DNA of 64,000 nt from RPQJ01 sp046347155 (GTDB taxonomy: Bacteria; Pseudomonadota; Gammaproteobacteria; Steroidobacterales; Steroidobacteraceae): NCBI GenBank assembly GCA_046347155.1, contig JAXMGT010000002.1:496001-560000 (forward strand), written 5' to 3'. Made by a program: the position numbers and the translations under genes. The notes beneath the pieces are model-generated. The model ran no database searches. It was not told the DNA's origin and saw only the letters and a program-made list of their open reading frames with translations. Shown piece by piece: positions 42,819 to 51,655 of the stretch (within the stretch, counting starts at the first letter, position 1; each line of letters starts with the position of its first letter).

Positions 42819-44960
42819 ATGAGCACTGCCGTGAAGCTGGAAACCCGGGACGCGCGGAGCATTCCCTACCAGGAAGCCTCTCTCGACATCTGGGACAAGA
42901 AGTATCGCCTCGCCGCCAAGGACGGAACGCCCATCGACCAGACGATGGACGACACGTACAAGCGCGTCGCGCGGGCGCTCGCCGACGTCGAGAACGAAGA
43001 GGTGCGCGAGCACTGGTACGAGCAGTTCCTGTGGGCGTTGCGCCGTGGCGCGATCCCGGCGGGCCGCGTCACCTCGAACGCGGGCGCGCAGGAGCACAAG
43101 CCGGCCACCTCGACGATCAACTGCACGGTGTCGGGCACGATCCGTGATTCGATGGACGACATCCTCGGCAAGGTCCACGAGGCGGGTCTCACGCTGAAGG
43201 CCGGCTGCGGCATCGGCTACGAGTTCTCGACGCTGCGTCCGCGCGGCGCCTACGTGTCGGGCGCCGGCGCCTACACGTCGGGCCCGCTGTCGTTCATGGA
43301 CATCTACGACAAGATGTGTTTCACCGTGTCGTCGGCGGGGGGCCGCCGCGGCGCGCAGATGGGCACGTTCGACGTCGGCCACCCGGACGCGATGGAGTTC
43401 ATCCGCGCAAAGCGCGAGGCCGGCCGGCTGCGCCAGTTCAACCTGTCGCTGCTCGTCACGGACGAGTTCATGAAGGCCGTGCGCGAGGACCGCGACTGGC
43501 AACTCGCGTTCCCGGTCCGCCAGGCCGAGATCGACGGCGAGGACACCGCCGACCGCGCGAAGTACATCTGGCGCGAGTGGCCCGAGCGTTCGAACTACGT
43601 CGTGAACGACGAGGGGCTCGTGCTCTGCAAGGTCTACAAGACACTGCCGGCGCGGCGGCTGTGGGACGTGATCATGTCGTCCACGTACGACTTCGCGGAA
43701 CCCGGCTTCGTGCTGATCGACCGCGTGAACGAGATGAACAACAACTGGTGGTGCGAGAACATCCGCGCCACCAACCCCTGCGGCGAGCAGCCGCTGCCGC
43801 CGTACGGCTCGTGCCTGCTCGGCTCGGTCAACCTGACGAGCTTCGTCCGCGACCCGTTCGGTGACCACGCGGCGTTCGACTGGGACGAGTACCGCCAGGT
43901 CGTCCGCGTGTTCACGCGCATGCTCGACAACGTCGTCGAGGTGAACGGGCTGCCGCTCGAGAAGCAGCGCGAGGAGATCATGCGCAAGCGCCGCCACGGC
44001 ATGGGCTTCCTCGGGCTCGGCTCGACGATCACGATGCTCGGTTGGAAGTACGGCTCGCGCGAGTCGATCGCGTTCACCGAGCGCGTCTCCCGCGAGCTCG
44101 CGGTCGCCGGCTGGGAGGCGGGGCTCGAACTCGCCGAGGAGAAGGGCCCGGCGCCGATCATGCTCGAGGAGTTCGAGGTGACGGCCGAGATGCTGCGCAA
44201 GCGCCCCGAGATGCGTCGCGACGGGATCAAGGTCGGGCAGAAGCTGCCGGGCCGCGTGCTGCACGCGCGCTACAGCCGCTACATGCAGCGCGTCGCCGAC
44301 GTCGCCCCGGAGCTCGTGCACCGGCTTTCCGAGGTCGGCTGCCGGTTCACGCACCACAGCTCGATCGCGCCGACCGGCACGATCTCGCTGTCGCTCGCGA
44401 ACAACGCCTCGAATGGCATCGAGCCCTCGTTCGCCCACCACTACTTCCGGAACGTGATCCGCGAGGGGCGCAAGACCAAGGAGCGCATCGACGTGTTCTC
44501 GTTCGAGCTGCTCGCCTACCGCGAGCTCGTGAACGCGAACGCGATGCCGGGCGGGACGACGCCGGCCGACAGGCTGCCCGACTACTTCACGACCGCGGAC
44601 GACATCACGCCGCGCGAGCACGTGGACATCCAGGCGGCGGCCCAGAAGTGGATCGATTCCTCGATCTCGAAGACGGCCAACGTCCCGACCGACTACAAGT
44701 ACGAGGACTTCAAGGACATCTATCTCTACGCCCACGAGCAGGGGCTCAAGGGCTGCACGACGTTCCGCTTCAACCCCGAGGCGTTCCAGGGCGTGCTCGT
44801 GAAGGAGGAGGACCTCAAGAACACCACCTACGTGTTCACGCTGGAAGACGGCAGCGAGGTCCAGGTCAAGGGCGACGAGGAAATCGAGTACGACGGCGAG
44901 GTCCACACCGCCGCGAACCTGTTCGATGCCCTCAAGGAAGGCTACTACGGGAAATTCTGA
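42819..44960 (+). CDS. nrdJ: B12-dependent ribonucleotide reductase, catalytic subunit (NrdJa)
   Basis: Class II ribonucleotide reductase of 713 residues that makes deoxyribonucleotides using adenosylcobalamin. The active-site residues are Asn319, Cys321 (thiyl radical) and Glu323 in NPCGEQPLPPYGSC, with the redox pair Cys102 (STINCTVSG) and Cys332. GYEFSTLRPRGA and APTGTISLSLANNASNGIEP support the assignment. The C-terminal redox-cysteine tail is not in this protein but in the next gene, so the enzyme is split as in Pseudomonas aeruginosa nrdJa-nrdJb. Its stop overlaps the nrdJb start by one base. Regulation by NrdR is likely. Confidence 0.95.
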   Translation: MSTAVKLETRDARSIPYQEASLDIWDKKYRLAAKDGTPIDQTMDDTYKRVARALADVENEEVREHWYEQFLWALRRGAIPAGRVTSNAGAQEHKPATSTINCTVSGTIRDSMDDILGKVHEAGLTLKAGCGIGYEFSTLRPRGAYVSGAGAYTSGPLSFMDIYDKMCFTVSSAGGRRGAQMGTFDVGHPDAMEFIRAKREAGRLRQFNLSLLVTDEFMKAVREDRDWQLAFPVRQAEIDGEDTADRAKYIWREWPERSNYVVNDEGLVLCKVYKTLPARRLWDVIMSSTYDFAEPGFVLIDRVNEMNNNWWCENIRATNPCGEQPLPPYGSCLLGSVNLTSFVRDPFGDHAAFDWDEYRQVVRVFTRMLDNVVEVNGLPLEKQREEIMRKRRHGMGFLGLGSTITMLGWKYGSRESIAFTERVSRELAVAGWEAGLELAEEKGPAPIMLEEFEVTAEMLRKRPEMRRDGIKVGQKLPGRVLHARYSRYMQRVADVAPELVHRLSEVGCRFTHHSSIAPTGTISLSLANNASNGIEPSFAHHYFRNVIREGRKTKERIDVFSFELLAYRELVNANAMPGGTTPADRLPDYFTTADDITPREHVDIQAAAQKWIDSSISKTANVPTDYKYEDFKDIYLYAHEQGLKGCTTFRFNPEAFQGVLVKEEDLKNTTYVFTLEDGSEVQVKGDEEIEYDGEVHTAANLFDALKEGYYGKF

Positions 44961-45673
44961 TGAGCGCGCGCAAGATCGAAAAGAAGATCCTCAAGTACCG
45001 GGTCGAGCGGCCCGGCGAGAAGGTCGAGGCGAAGGCCGAACCGCGCACCGTCGCGCCGGTCGAGTCGCACGACGCCAAGGTCATCTGGATGCACGAGAAG
45101 CTCGAGCGTCCGGAGATGCTCATCGGCTCGACCTACAAGATCAAGACGCCGGTCTCCGACCACGCGATGTACGTGACGATCAACGACATCGTGCTGAACG
45201 AAGGCACCGAGCACGAGCAGCGCCGGCCGTTCGAGATCTTCATCAACTCGAAGAACCTCGACCACTTCCAGTGGATCGTCGCGCTCACGCGGATCATCTC
45301 CGCGGTGTTCCGCAAGGGCGGCGACGTCACGTTCCTCGTCGAGGAGCTGAAGGCGGTGTTCGACCCGCGTGGCGGCTACTGGCAGGCCGGCGGCAAGTTC
45401 ATGCCGTCGATCATCGCCGAACTCGGCCACGTGATCGAAAAGCACCTGCAGTCGATCGGCCTGCTGCGCTCGCCCGAGATGGACGAGCACCGCCGCGCGC
45501 TGATCGAGCAGAAGCGCGAGGAATACGAGCAGCGCCAGAAGCAGCAGGACGCGTTCGCGAAGAGCCACTACCCGCAGGGCGCGCAGCTCTGCTCGAAGTG
45601 CAGCACGGCGGCCGTCGTGATGATGGACGGCTGCATGACCTGCCTGAATTGCGGCGACTCGAAGTGCGGCTGA
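44960..45673 (+). CDS. nrdJb: B12-dependent ribonucleotide reductase, C-terminal subunit (NrdJb)
   Basis: Protein of 237 residues that carries the C-terminal part of class II ribonucleotide reductases: a TSCPD-like domain (YVTINDIVLNEGTEHEQRRPFEIFINS near 70-96) and a cysteine-rich tail (CSKCSTAAVVMMDGCMTC, then NCGDSKCG). The tail cysteines are expected to shuttle electrons to the active site in NrdJa. A charged coiled-coil-like stretch (EEYEQRQKQQDAF) lies before the tail. The ATG at 44960 shares its first base with the nrdJa stop. A strong terminator follows. Confidence 0.93.
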   Translation: MSARKIEKKILKYRVERPGEKVEAKAEPRTVAPVESHDAKVIWMHEKLERPEMLIGSTYKIKTPVSDHAMYVTINDIVLNEGTEHEQRRPFEIFINSKNLDHFQWIVALTRIISAVFRKGGDVTFLVEELKAVFDPRGGYWQAGGKFMPSIIAELGHVIEKHLQSIGLLRSPEMDEHRRALIEQKREEYEQRQKQQDAFAKSHYPQGAQLCSKCSTAAVVMMDGCMTCLNCGDSKCG

Positions 45674-45760
45674 CCGCCGTGGTTTCCCCACGCGCCGGGG
45701 CTGGATTCCCGCCGGCCACCTGACCCCAGGGCGCCCCTGACCGGGCGCGGCGCGTACTTC

Positions 45761-45792
45761 CGAGGCGGCCCCCACGGGGCCGCCTCGTTTTT
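45761..45792 (+). terminator. Rho-independent terminator of nrdJa-nrdJb
   Basis: A 12-base-pair perfect stem (CGAGGCGGCCCC), a CAC loop and five T residues at 45788-45792, 87 bases after the nrdJb stop. Confidence 0.9.
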
Positions 45793-45800
45793 CACCGGGA

Positions 45801-46496
45801 TCAGTTCGCGCCGGGCGGCCTGCTGAGGCGCTGCCCGACCATTTCCGAGGCCGTCTTCGCCCACTGGTCGATGCGGCTCCTGAGCTGCTCCAGCGTGAGC
45901 GCCGTCTTCGCGTTCTTGAGCTGGTCGCCCGACCCGTGGCGCACGACCATCGCGAGCGGATCGCCGCTCACGCTGTCGGTCATCAGCGCCTCGACCGAGA
46001 TCGCCACGTCCTGGCTGCGCTGGCCGGCGGCCCGCATCGCCGTCGAGAACACGAGTGCGGCCGGGATGAACTCGTAGGGCTTCATGCCCGTGCTGCCGAC
46101 GGCCACCGCGGTCACGGCGACCTGGAGCTTCGCGACGCCGGGTCCGGGTGCGCCCACCTGCGGCACGTCCTTGAACACGACGTCGCGCAGCGTGTTCGTC
46201 AGGTACGAGGTGATGTCGTCGAGCGTCTTCTGCGGAACCTGCTCGGTCGGCTCGGGCGTCGGGTAGAAGACCACCGGCTCGATGATGATCGCGTGGTAGT
46301 TCTCGCGCGTGAGCTGCGGGCTCAGCCAGCGGTCGGCCTCCTTGCCGAGCTTCGTCTTCACCGGCTCGAGCCGCGAGTAGTCGGGCAGGAACCCGGAGTT
46401 GGGCGGGTCGGCGGCGCGGGCGGCCGGGCCCGCGAGCGTGAGTGCGGCGGCAACCACCGCTGCGCCGAGGAACGTGCGTCGAGTCTCTATCGCCAT
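45801..46496 (-). CDS. DUF3313 family exported protein
   Basis: Protein of 231 residues. The N-terminus ETRRTFLGAAVVAAALTLA contains a twin-arginine-like motif (TRRTFLG) before the hydrophobic stretch, with cleavage near AARA-ADP, so Tat export is possible. The mature part begins NSGFLPDYSRLEPVK, the recognisable start of DUF3313 proteins, which are usually lipoproteins; no lipobox Cys is present here. The function is unknown. It stands alone, convergent with the nrdJ terminator and divergent from the L,D-transpeptidase gene. Confidence 0.82.
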   Translation of the reverse strand: MAIETRRTFLGAAVVAAALTLAGPAARAADPPNSGFLPDYSRLEPVKTKLGKEADRWLSPQLTRENYHAIIIEPVVFYPTPEPTEQVPQKTLDDITSYLTNTLRDVVFKDVPQVGAPGPGVAKLQVAVTAVAVGSTGMKPYEFIPAALVFSTAMRAAGQRSQDVAISVEALMTDSVSGDPLAMVVRHGSGDQLKNAKTALTLEQLRSRIDQWAKTASEMVGQRLSRPPGAN

Positions 46497-46604
46497 GCCG
46501 GCCTCCGGTGGCCGCAGGAGTGGATGCGCGGCCCGTTTCTCATTTTATCGACGTGATCGGCCGGCGCCAGATGCGTGCGTGCACGAATCGTCGCCGGGCG
46601 CAGC

Positions 46605-46610
46605 TATAAT
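46605..46610 (+). promoter_or_regulatory. Perfect minus-10 hexamer close to the L,D-transpeptidase start
   Basis: TATAAT ends ten bases before the ATG at 46620, which would give a leader of only a few bases. No strong minus-35 box is visible. Confidence 0.45.
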
Positions 46611-46619
46611 CGCGTCCCC

Positions 46620-47681
46620 ATGACCAGGGCCCCAACGACCGCCATCCTCGCGATGCTGCTGGGCCTCGCGGCGGCACAGGCCGGTGCGCAGGCGTTCTCG
46701 TCCGTCTCCACGCGCACCACCGAGGAACCGCCCGCGGAGCCCGCGGCGCCTGCGTCGCCCGACGCGAATCCTTTCCTGACCGGTTCGGCGGCCGCCGCGG
46801 CCGCGCGCGGCGAACTGCCCCCGGCGACTCCTTCGGCGCCGCCGACCGACGTGCCGACCGAGGATCCGACCGAGGCGTCGGCCGAGGTGCCGACCGTGAC
46901 GCCCGCGGCCACGCCGGCCGACGCGTCGAGCGCGACACCGGCCGAGGCGCCGAACCCGTTTCTCACCGGCTCTGCGGCGGCCGCGGCCGCGGCGTCGTCG
47001 AACCCGTTCCTGACCGGCTCGGCCGCGCGGATCGCGACGGCGCCGCAGGGCTGGGCGACGACCAGCACGCCGCTGGCCGTCGTGACGCCAGCGACCGACG
47101 CGACGTCGCCGGCGCCCGGCGCGCCCACGTCGGCGAATCCGTTCCTGACCGGATCGGCGGCGGCGATGGTCCTGCCCGAACTGTCGGCGTCCGCTGGCAC
47201 GCAGCCCTTCGGCACGCGCTACGACGACGCGATCGCGACCGTGCCGCGGGGGCGCGAACCCGCGGACCACATCCTGGTCAAGAAGTCCGAGCGCCGCCTG
47301 TACCTGCTGCGCGACGGACGGGTCATCGCCGAATACCCGATCAAGCTCGGGCTCAACCCGACCGGGCCGAAGCGATTCGAGGGCGATTTCCGGACGCCCG
47401 AGGGCTCCTACCAGCTGGTCCGGCGCAATTCGAACAGCGAGTACTTCCTCGCTCTCGAGGTTTCGTACCCGAATGCGCGCGACCTCGAGCGGGCGCGGGA
47501 ACTCGGCTTGCCGCCGGGTGGCCTGATCATGATCCACGGACAGCCGAACTCGCCGTCGAAGCCGGCGACCTACTACGCGAGCAACGACTGGACGAACGGC
47601 TGCATCGCGCTCAGCAATCCCGACATGGTCGACGTCTGGCTGCGGACCGACCTCGGCACGCCGATCGAGATCCGGCCTTGA
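46620..47681 (+). CDS. L,D-transpeptidase (YkuD) with NPFLTGSAA repeats
   Basis: Exported protein of 353 residues. A signal peptide ends near AGAQA. Residues 30-190 form a low-complexity Ala/Pro/Thr region holding four copies of NPFLTGSAA (50-58, 112-120, 128-136 and 173-181). A YkuD catalytic domain spans about 220-353: HILVKKSERRLYLLRDG, GGLIMIHGQ and the cysteine motif DWTNGCIALSNPDM. The enzyme would cross-link peptidoglycan or attach proteins to it. The repeats may bind a partner or the wall, which is inference. I chose the ATG at 46620 because it starts the signal peptide. Confidence 0.88.
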   Translation: MTRAPTTAILAMLLGLAAAQAGAQAFSSVSTRTTEEPPAEPAAPASPDANPFLTGSAAAAAARGELPPATPSAPPTDVPTEDPTEASAEVPTVTPAATPADASSATPAEAPNPFLTGSAAAAAAASSNPFLTGSAARIATAPQGWATTSTPLAVVTPATDATSPAPGAPTSANPFLTGSAAAMVLPELSASAGTQPFGTRYDDAIATVPRGREPADHILVKKSERRLYLLRDGRVIAEYPIKLGLNPTGPKRFEGDFRTPEGSYQLVRRNSNSEYFLALEVSYPNARDLERARELGLPPGGLIMIHGQPNSPSKPATYYASNDWTNGCIALSNPDMVDVWLRTDLGTPIEIRP

Positions 47682-49084
47682 TGATGAAGCGCTTCGAACT
47701 GCCGCTTGGCGCCGCGGAGGACGCCGGGTACGTCGACGCCCGCGTGACGCCGACTGGCAGCCTCGAGAACCTCTCGCAACAGGAAGTGGACCGCCTGCTC
47801 GACTCCTCGCGCGGCGGCCTCTACCCGCTGTACCGCCGCTGCTCGCTCGCGGTGCTGAATGCCGGCGGCGAGAGCGACGACGCGCGCGCGATCTTCGAGC
47901 GCTTCCGCGACTTCGAGATCCGGATCGTCCGCCAGGCATGGGGCGTCAAGCTCGAGCTCGAGAACGCGCCAGCGAGTGCCTTCGTCGACGGCCGGATGAT
48001 CCGCGGCATCCAGGAGCACCTGTTCGCCGTGCTGCGCGACATCCTCTACATCCACGGCGAGGTGTACGAACACGGCAGCGTCGAGCTCACGGAGCCACAG
48101 GGAATCACGAACGCGGTCTACCGGATCCTGCGCAACGCGGGCGTGCTGCTGCCGCGGGTCCGGCCCGACGTCGTGGTCTGCTGGGGCGGGCACTCGATCG
48201 GCCGGGAGGAATACGTCTACACGAAGCGGGTGGGCTACGAACTCGGCCTGCGCGGGCTCAACGTCTGCACCGGCTGCGGCCCGGGCGCGATGAAGGGCCC
48301 GATGAAGGGCGCCGCGATCGGCCACGCGAAGCAGCGCATCGTCGACGGCCGCTACGTCGGCCTCACGGAACCCGGCATCGTCGCCGCGGAACCGCCCAAC
48401 GCGATCGTCAACCGGCTCGTGATCCTGCCCGACATCGAGAAGCGCCTCGAGGCGTTCGTGCGCGTCGGCCACGGGATCGTCGTGTTCCCGGGCGGCGCCG
48501 GCACCGCCGAGGAGATCCTGTACCTGCTCGGCATCCTGCTCGACCCGGCGAACGAGCAGCAGCCGTTCCCGGTCGTGTTCACGGGCCCCGAGGCCAGCCG
48601 CGACTACTTCGCGCAGATCGACTCGTTCCTGGCTGCCACGCTGGGCCCGAAGGCACGCGACTGCTACCGGATTGTGATCGGCGACCAGGCGGAGGTCGCC
48701 CGCGAGATGCAGCGCGGGATGGACGCGGTCCGCGACCACCGGCGCCGCGTCAGCGACGCGTACAACTACAACTGGACGCTCGCGATCGACCACGGGCTGC
48801 AGCGGCCGTTCGAGCCGACCCACGCCTCGATGGCCGCGCTCGAACTCGACCGCGACCGCCCGGCCCACCTGCTCGCGGCGGAACTGCGCCGCGCGTTCTC
48901 GGGCATCGTCGCCGGCAACGTCAAGGAGTCGGGCATCCGGCTGATCGAGGCGCACGGGCCGTTCGAGATCCGCGGCGACCGGGCGCTGATCGAGCCACTC
49001 GACGCGCTGCTTGCGGCGTTCGTCCGCCAGGGCCGCATGCGGATCGGCGGCGATTACCGGCCCTGCTACCGCGTCGTCGCCTGA
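47681..49084 (+). CDS. ppnN: Nucleotide 5'-monophosphate nucleosidase PpnN (LOG family)
   Basis: Protein of 467 residues that cleaves nucleoside monophosphates to base and ribose 5-phosphate, linked to (p)ppGpp control in E. coli. The central Rossmann-like domain has CTGCGPGAMKGPMKGAA near 196-212 and the LOG-family motif FPGGAGTAEEIL at 269-280. The N-terminal and C-terminal domains typical of the long PpnN form are present. The ATG at 47681 directly follows the last base of the transpeptidase stop; a TTG one codon earlier is also in frame. Confidence 0.93.
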   Translation: MMKRFELPLGAAEDAGYVDARVTPTGSLENLSQQEVDRLLDSSRGGLYPLYRRCSLAVLNAGGESDDARAIFERFRDFEIRIVRQAWGVKLELENAPASAFVDGRMIRGIQEHLFAVLRDILYIHGEVYEHGSVELTEPQGITNAVYRILRNAGVLLPRVRPDVVVCWGGHSIGREEYVYTKRVGYELGLRGLNVCTGCGPGAMKGPMKGAAIGHAKQRIVDGRYVGLTEPGIVAAEPPNAIVNRLVILPDIEKRLEAFVRVGHGIVVFPGGAGTAEEILYLLGILLDPANEQQPFPVVFTGPEASRDYFAQIDSFLAATLGPKARDCYRIVIGDQAEVAREMQRGMDAVRDHRRRVSDAYNYNWTLAIDHGLQRPFEPTHASMAALELDRDRPAHLLAAELRRAFSGIVAGNVKESGIRLIEAHGPFEIRGDRALIEPLDALLAAFVRQGRMRIGGDYRPCYRVVA

Positions 49085-49164
49085 GCCGGCCGCTTATTTG
49101 TGATCCAGGTCCGGACGGCAGGCAGCCGTCGCCGTAGCCTGCGTGGCACGGAAACTTGGCATCC

Positions 49165-49410
49165 ATGACCGACCGCAAGAAGCCCACGGACAGCACCGCC
49201 GAACGCGCGGACGCGCCGGCCACCTCACGGCGGCCGAAGTTCGGTGCGGCGACGGCTGGCTGGGATGCCTACAACGACTGGCTGGACCGCGTCCGCACGC
49301 AGCCGACGCGCATTTCGCGGCAGGCGGTCGTCGCGAAGTCCCTCTACAGCGTCTCGAGCTACAAGAACTGGGCCGACAAGGCCCGCGGGGCGTTCGACAA
49401 GGGCAAGTGA
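49165..49410 (+). CDS. Small hypothetical basic protein
   Basis: Protein of 81 residues starting MTDRKKPTDSTAERAD. The N-terminal third is polar and probably disordered. The rest (FGAATAGWDAYNDWLDRVR and SLYSVSSYKNWADKARGAF) is likely helical, with many aromatic residues and no membrane segment or cysteine. I do not recognise the family. Coding potential is supported by an uninterrupted frame between ppnN and msrB on the same strand. The ATG at 49165 was chosen over an in-frame TTG at 49156. Confidence 0.55.
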   Translation: MTDRKKPTDSTAERADAPATSRRPKFGAATAGWDAYNDWLDRVRTQPTRISRQAVVAKSLYSVSSYKNWADKARGAFDKGK

Positions 49411-49498
49411 CAGCGGGCCCGGTTCCCGGGTCTACTGTAGGCAGGCACCCGACCCGGCCGACTCCGCGGCCCGGCGCCGGTGCGCCGAGGATGCCCCG

Positions 49499-49903
49499 AT
49501 GAGCGACCACGACCCCGACGACCTCCGCCGGCGACTGAGCGACGAGCAGTGGCGGGTCACGCAGCAGTGCGGGACCGAGCGGCCGTTCACGGGCCGCTGG
49601 TACGACCACCACGAGCACGGCACCTACACCTGCGTCTGCTGCGGGCAGGCGCTGTTCGCGTCCGACACCAAATACGAGTCCGGCTCAGGCTGGCCGTCGT
49701 TCTGGCTGCCGCTCGCCGGCGACCGGGTGCGGACCCGGACCGACACGAGCCATGGGATGGTCCGCCAGGAAGTCACGTGCGCGCGCTGCGGTGCGCACCT
49801 CGGGCACGTGTTCGACGACGGACCCCGCCCGACCGGATTGCGCTACTGCGTCAACTCGGCCTCGCTCGACTTCGAGCCGGGTGAAGACTCCGGGAAGGGC
49901 TGA
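49499..49903 (+). CDS. msrB: Peptide-methionine (R)-S-oxide reductase MsrB
   Basis: Repair enzyme of 134 residues reducing methionine-R-sulfoxide in proteins. Zinc ligands Cys45, Cys48 (CVCCGQALF) and Cys94, Cys97 (CARCGAHLGHVFDDG) are present, and the catalytic Cys117 lies in RYCVNSASLDF. SGSGWPSFW matches the substrate pocket. The ATG at 49499 gives the usual short N-terminus. It is convergent with the YbhB-like gene, with only two bases between the stops. Confidence 0.95.
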   Translation: MSDHDPDDLRRRLSDEQWRVTQQCGTERPFTGRWYDHHEHGTYTCVCCGQALFASDTKYESGSGWPSFWLPLAGDRVRTRTDTSHGMVRQEVTCARCGAHLGHVFDDGPRPTGLRYCVNSASLDFEPGEDSGKG

Positions 49904-49905
49904 CG

Positions 49906-50532
49906 TCAGCCGACCGACGGGTTCAGCGTGTAGGTACCTGTGAGGCGCGCCTCGGCCAGCACGTGGCCCGCGATCGCGCGCTCGACGTCCGGGCCCGTGA
50001 ACGCGCCCTCCACCGGGCAGCGATCGAGGTCGGTCGCGTACACGATGAAGTGGTAGTGGTGCAGCAGTTCGTCGTTCCACGGCGGGCAGGGCCCCTCGTA
50101 GCCGTACCACTGGCCGCCCATGTCCGGGTCGCCCGCGAACCACCGGGTGTAGTCGTTGAGGCCCTGGCGCGAGCCCGCGGGGCCCGGTGGCGAGCGCTTG
50201 CCGCGCGCGACGATGCCGTCCGAGCAGGCGCCGGCGGCGATGTCGGTCACCGTGGGCGGGATGTCGACCATGCACCAGTGGTTGAACTCGGTGCGGGGCA
50301 GCGACGCCGGGACGACGCGGCCCTCCTTGTTCACGTCGTCGCCGCGCGTCGGCACGTCCGTGTCGACGCACAGCAGCACGAACGAGCGCGTGCCGGCCGG
50401 GGCACCGCTCCAGGCGAGGTGCGGGTTCAGGTTGCGGCCGAGCGCGAGGTGCGCGGCCGGGTCCGGCACGCCGAAGGCGAATTCGCCCGGGATGCGCGCG
50501 CCGTGCGAGAAGCTCGTCGAGGTCAGTTTCAT
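49906..50532 (-). CDS. YbhB/YbcL family Raf kinase inhibitor-like protein
   Basis: Phosphatidylethanolamine-binding protein-like fold of 208 residues. ARIPGEFAFGVPDP, NLNPHLAWSGAPAGTRSFVLLCVDTDVP and FNHWCMVDIPP are characteristic, and YGYEGPCPPW with HHYHFIVYATDL forms the ligand pocket. Bacterial members are about 150-200 residues and their role is unclear, possibly a small-molecule or lipid phosphate binder. The ATG at 50532 is divergent from the alpha/beta hydrolase gene. No signal peptide is seen, so it is probably cytoplasmic. Confidence 0.9.
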   Translation of the reverse strand: MKLTSTSFSHGARIPGEFAFGVPDPAAHLALGRNLNPHLAWSGAPAGTRSFVLLCVDTDVPTRGDDVNKEGRVVPASLPRTEFNHWCMVDIPPTVTDIAAGACSDGIVARGKRSPPGPAGSRQGLNDYTRWFAGDPDMGGQWYGYEGPCPPWNDELLHHYHFIVYATDLDRCPVEGAFTGPDVERAIAGHVLAEARLTGTYTLNPSVG

Positions 50533-50617
50533 GCGGTGGCTCCCGCCCGGGCGTCGGCGGCCCGGGCATCGTGGCCGATTCTGGCACACTGCATCGACCG
50601 TACGGGAGGTTCGACGC

Positions 50618-51262
50618 GTGGGTGAACTCAGGCCGCCGGCGCCGCAGCCGGCCGTCATCGCCGGGCCGCAGGGCGCGCTCGAGGCGCGGGTCGAGGACCC
50701 GTCGCCCGGGACCGCCCCGCGCGCGGTCGGCGTCGTCTGCCACCCGCACCCACTGCACGGCGGGACGATGCAGAACAAGGTCGTGCACACGCTGGGGCGC
50801 GCCATGCAGGAACTCGGCGTCCCGACGGTGCGCTTCAACTTCCGCGGTGTCGGCGCGAGCGATGGTGCCTACGGCGACGGCGTCGGCGAGGTCGACGATG
50901 CACTCGCGGCGGTCGCGTGGGCCCGCGAACGGTGGCGCTGCGACGCGTTGTGGCTCGCGGGGTTCTCGTTCGGCTCGGCGGTGTCACTCGAGGCCGCGCG
51001 CGTCGCCCGGCCCGCTGCACTCGTGAGCGTCGCGCCGCCGGTCGGACGGATCATCGTCGGGCACGTCGAGCGTCCCGCGTGCCCGTGGCTCGTCGTGCAG
51101 GGCGACCGGGACGAACTCGTCGACGCTCAGGCGGTGCGCGCCTGGGCCGCATCGTTCGACCCGCCGCCGGAACTCTCAATGCTCGACGGCGCCGAGCACT
51201 TCTTCCACGGCCGGCTCGGCGAGCTCCGCGACCGCGTCTCGCGGTTTTTATCGGGAATTTGA
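50618..51262 (+). CDS. COG2945-type alpha/beta hydrolase
   Basis: Predicted hydrolase of 214 residues. CHPHPLHGGTMQNKVVHTL near residues 41-59 is the family signature, followed by VRFNFRGVGASDGAYGDG and the nucleophile elbow GFSFGSAVS. Asp in VQGDRDELVD and His in GAEHFFHGRL complete the catalytic triad. The GTG start at 50618 is preceded at the right distance by GGGAGG. The substrate is unknown. The divergent gap to the YbhB-like gene is 85 bases. Confidence 0.9.
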   Translation: MGELRPPAPQPAVIAGPQGALEARVEDPSPGTAPRAVGVVCHPHPLHGGTMQNKVVHTLGRAMQELGVPTVRFNFRGVGASDGAYGDGVGEVDDALAAVAWARERWRCDALWLAGFSFGSAVSLEAARVARPAALVSVAPPVGRIIVGHVERPACPWLVVQGDRDELVDAQAVRAWAASFDPPPELSMLDGAEHFFHGRLGELRDRVSRFLSGI

Positions 51263-51293
51263 CGGGTTTCCGGCTGCGCCGGGCCGAAACGAA

Positions 51294-51318
51294 ACGGGGC
51301 GGCTCGAGGCCGCCCCGT
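51294..51318 (-). terminator. Hairpin between the hydrolase and HU genes
   Basis: A 10-base-pair stem (ACGGGGCGGC) with a TCGAG loop. On the minus strand it is followed by an interrupted T-rich stretch (TTTCGTTTC), so it probably ends the HU transcript and perhaps works in both directions. Confidence 0.6.
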
Positions 51319-51343
51319 CGCGAAACCCTGTTCGAGTCTGCGC

Positions 51344-51655
51344 TCAGTTCACCATCGACTTCAGGTTCTTGAGCGGCATCACGCGAACCTTCTTGCTGGC
51401 CGGCTTGGCCTTGAAGGTCATCTTCTCGCCCGTGAACGGGTTGACGCCTTCGCGGGCCTTCGTGGCGGGCTTCTTCACCACCTTCATCTTCGCGAGGCCC
51501 GGCAGCGTGAACAGGCCGTGCGACTTCAGGCTCTTCTTGATCACCGTGCCGAGCGACTCGAAAACGGCACCAACCTGCTTCTTGCTCAGTCCGGTGTCCT
51601 TCGAGATGGCCGCGAGGATGTCGGACTTGGTCGGTGCAGAACTCTTCTTTGCCAT
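51344..51655 (-). CDS. HU-family DNA-binding protein
   Basis: Histone-like protein of 103 residues. After a short basic start (MAKKSSAPTKS), the HU fold is recognisable: ILAAISKDTGLSKKQVGAVF, FTLPGLAKMKVVKKPATKAREGVNPFTGEKM (the DNA-binding arms) and the basic C-terminal strand ASKKVRVMPLKNLKSMV. It is slightly longer than standard HU (90). It would compact or bend DNA. AGGAG lies a few bases upstream of the ATG at 51655. Confidence 0.94.
   Translation of the reverse strand: MAKKSSAPTKSDILAAISKDTGLSKKQVGAVFESLGTVIKKSLKSHGLFTLPGLAKMKVVKKPATKAREGVNPFTGEKMTFKAKPASKKVRVMPLKNLKSMVN

Noticed and set aside
42714..44906. Minus-strand open frame opposite nrdJa
   Set aside because: Shadow frame; nrdJa has every active-site residue on the plus strand.
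46767..47162. NPFLTGSAA repeats as a recent DNA duplication or assembly artefact
   Set aside because: The copies use different codons and are separated by unlike linkers, so they are not a simple tandem copy.
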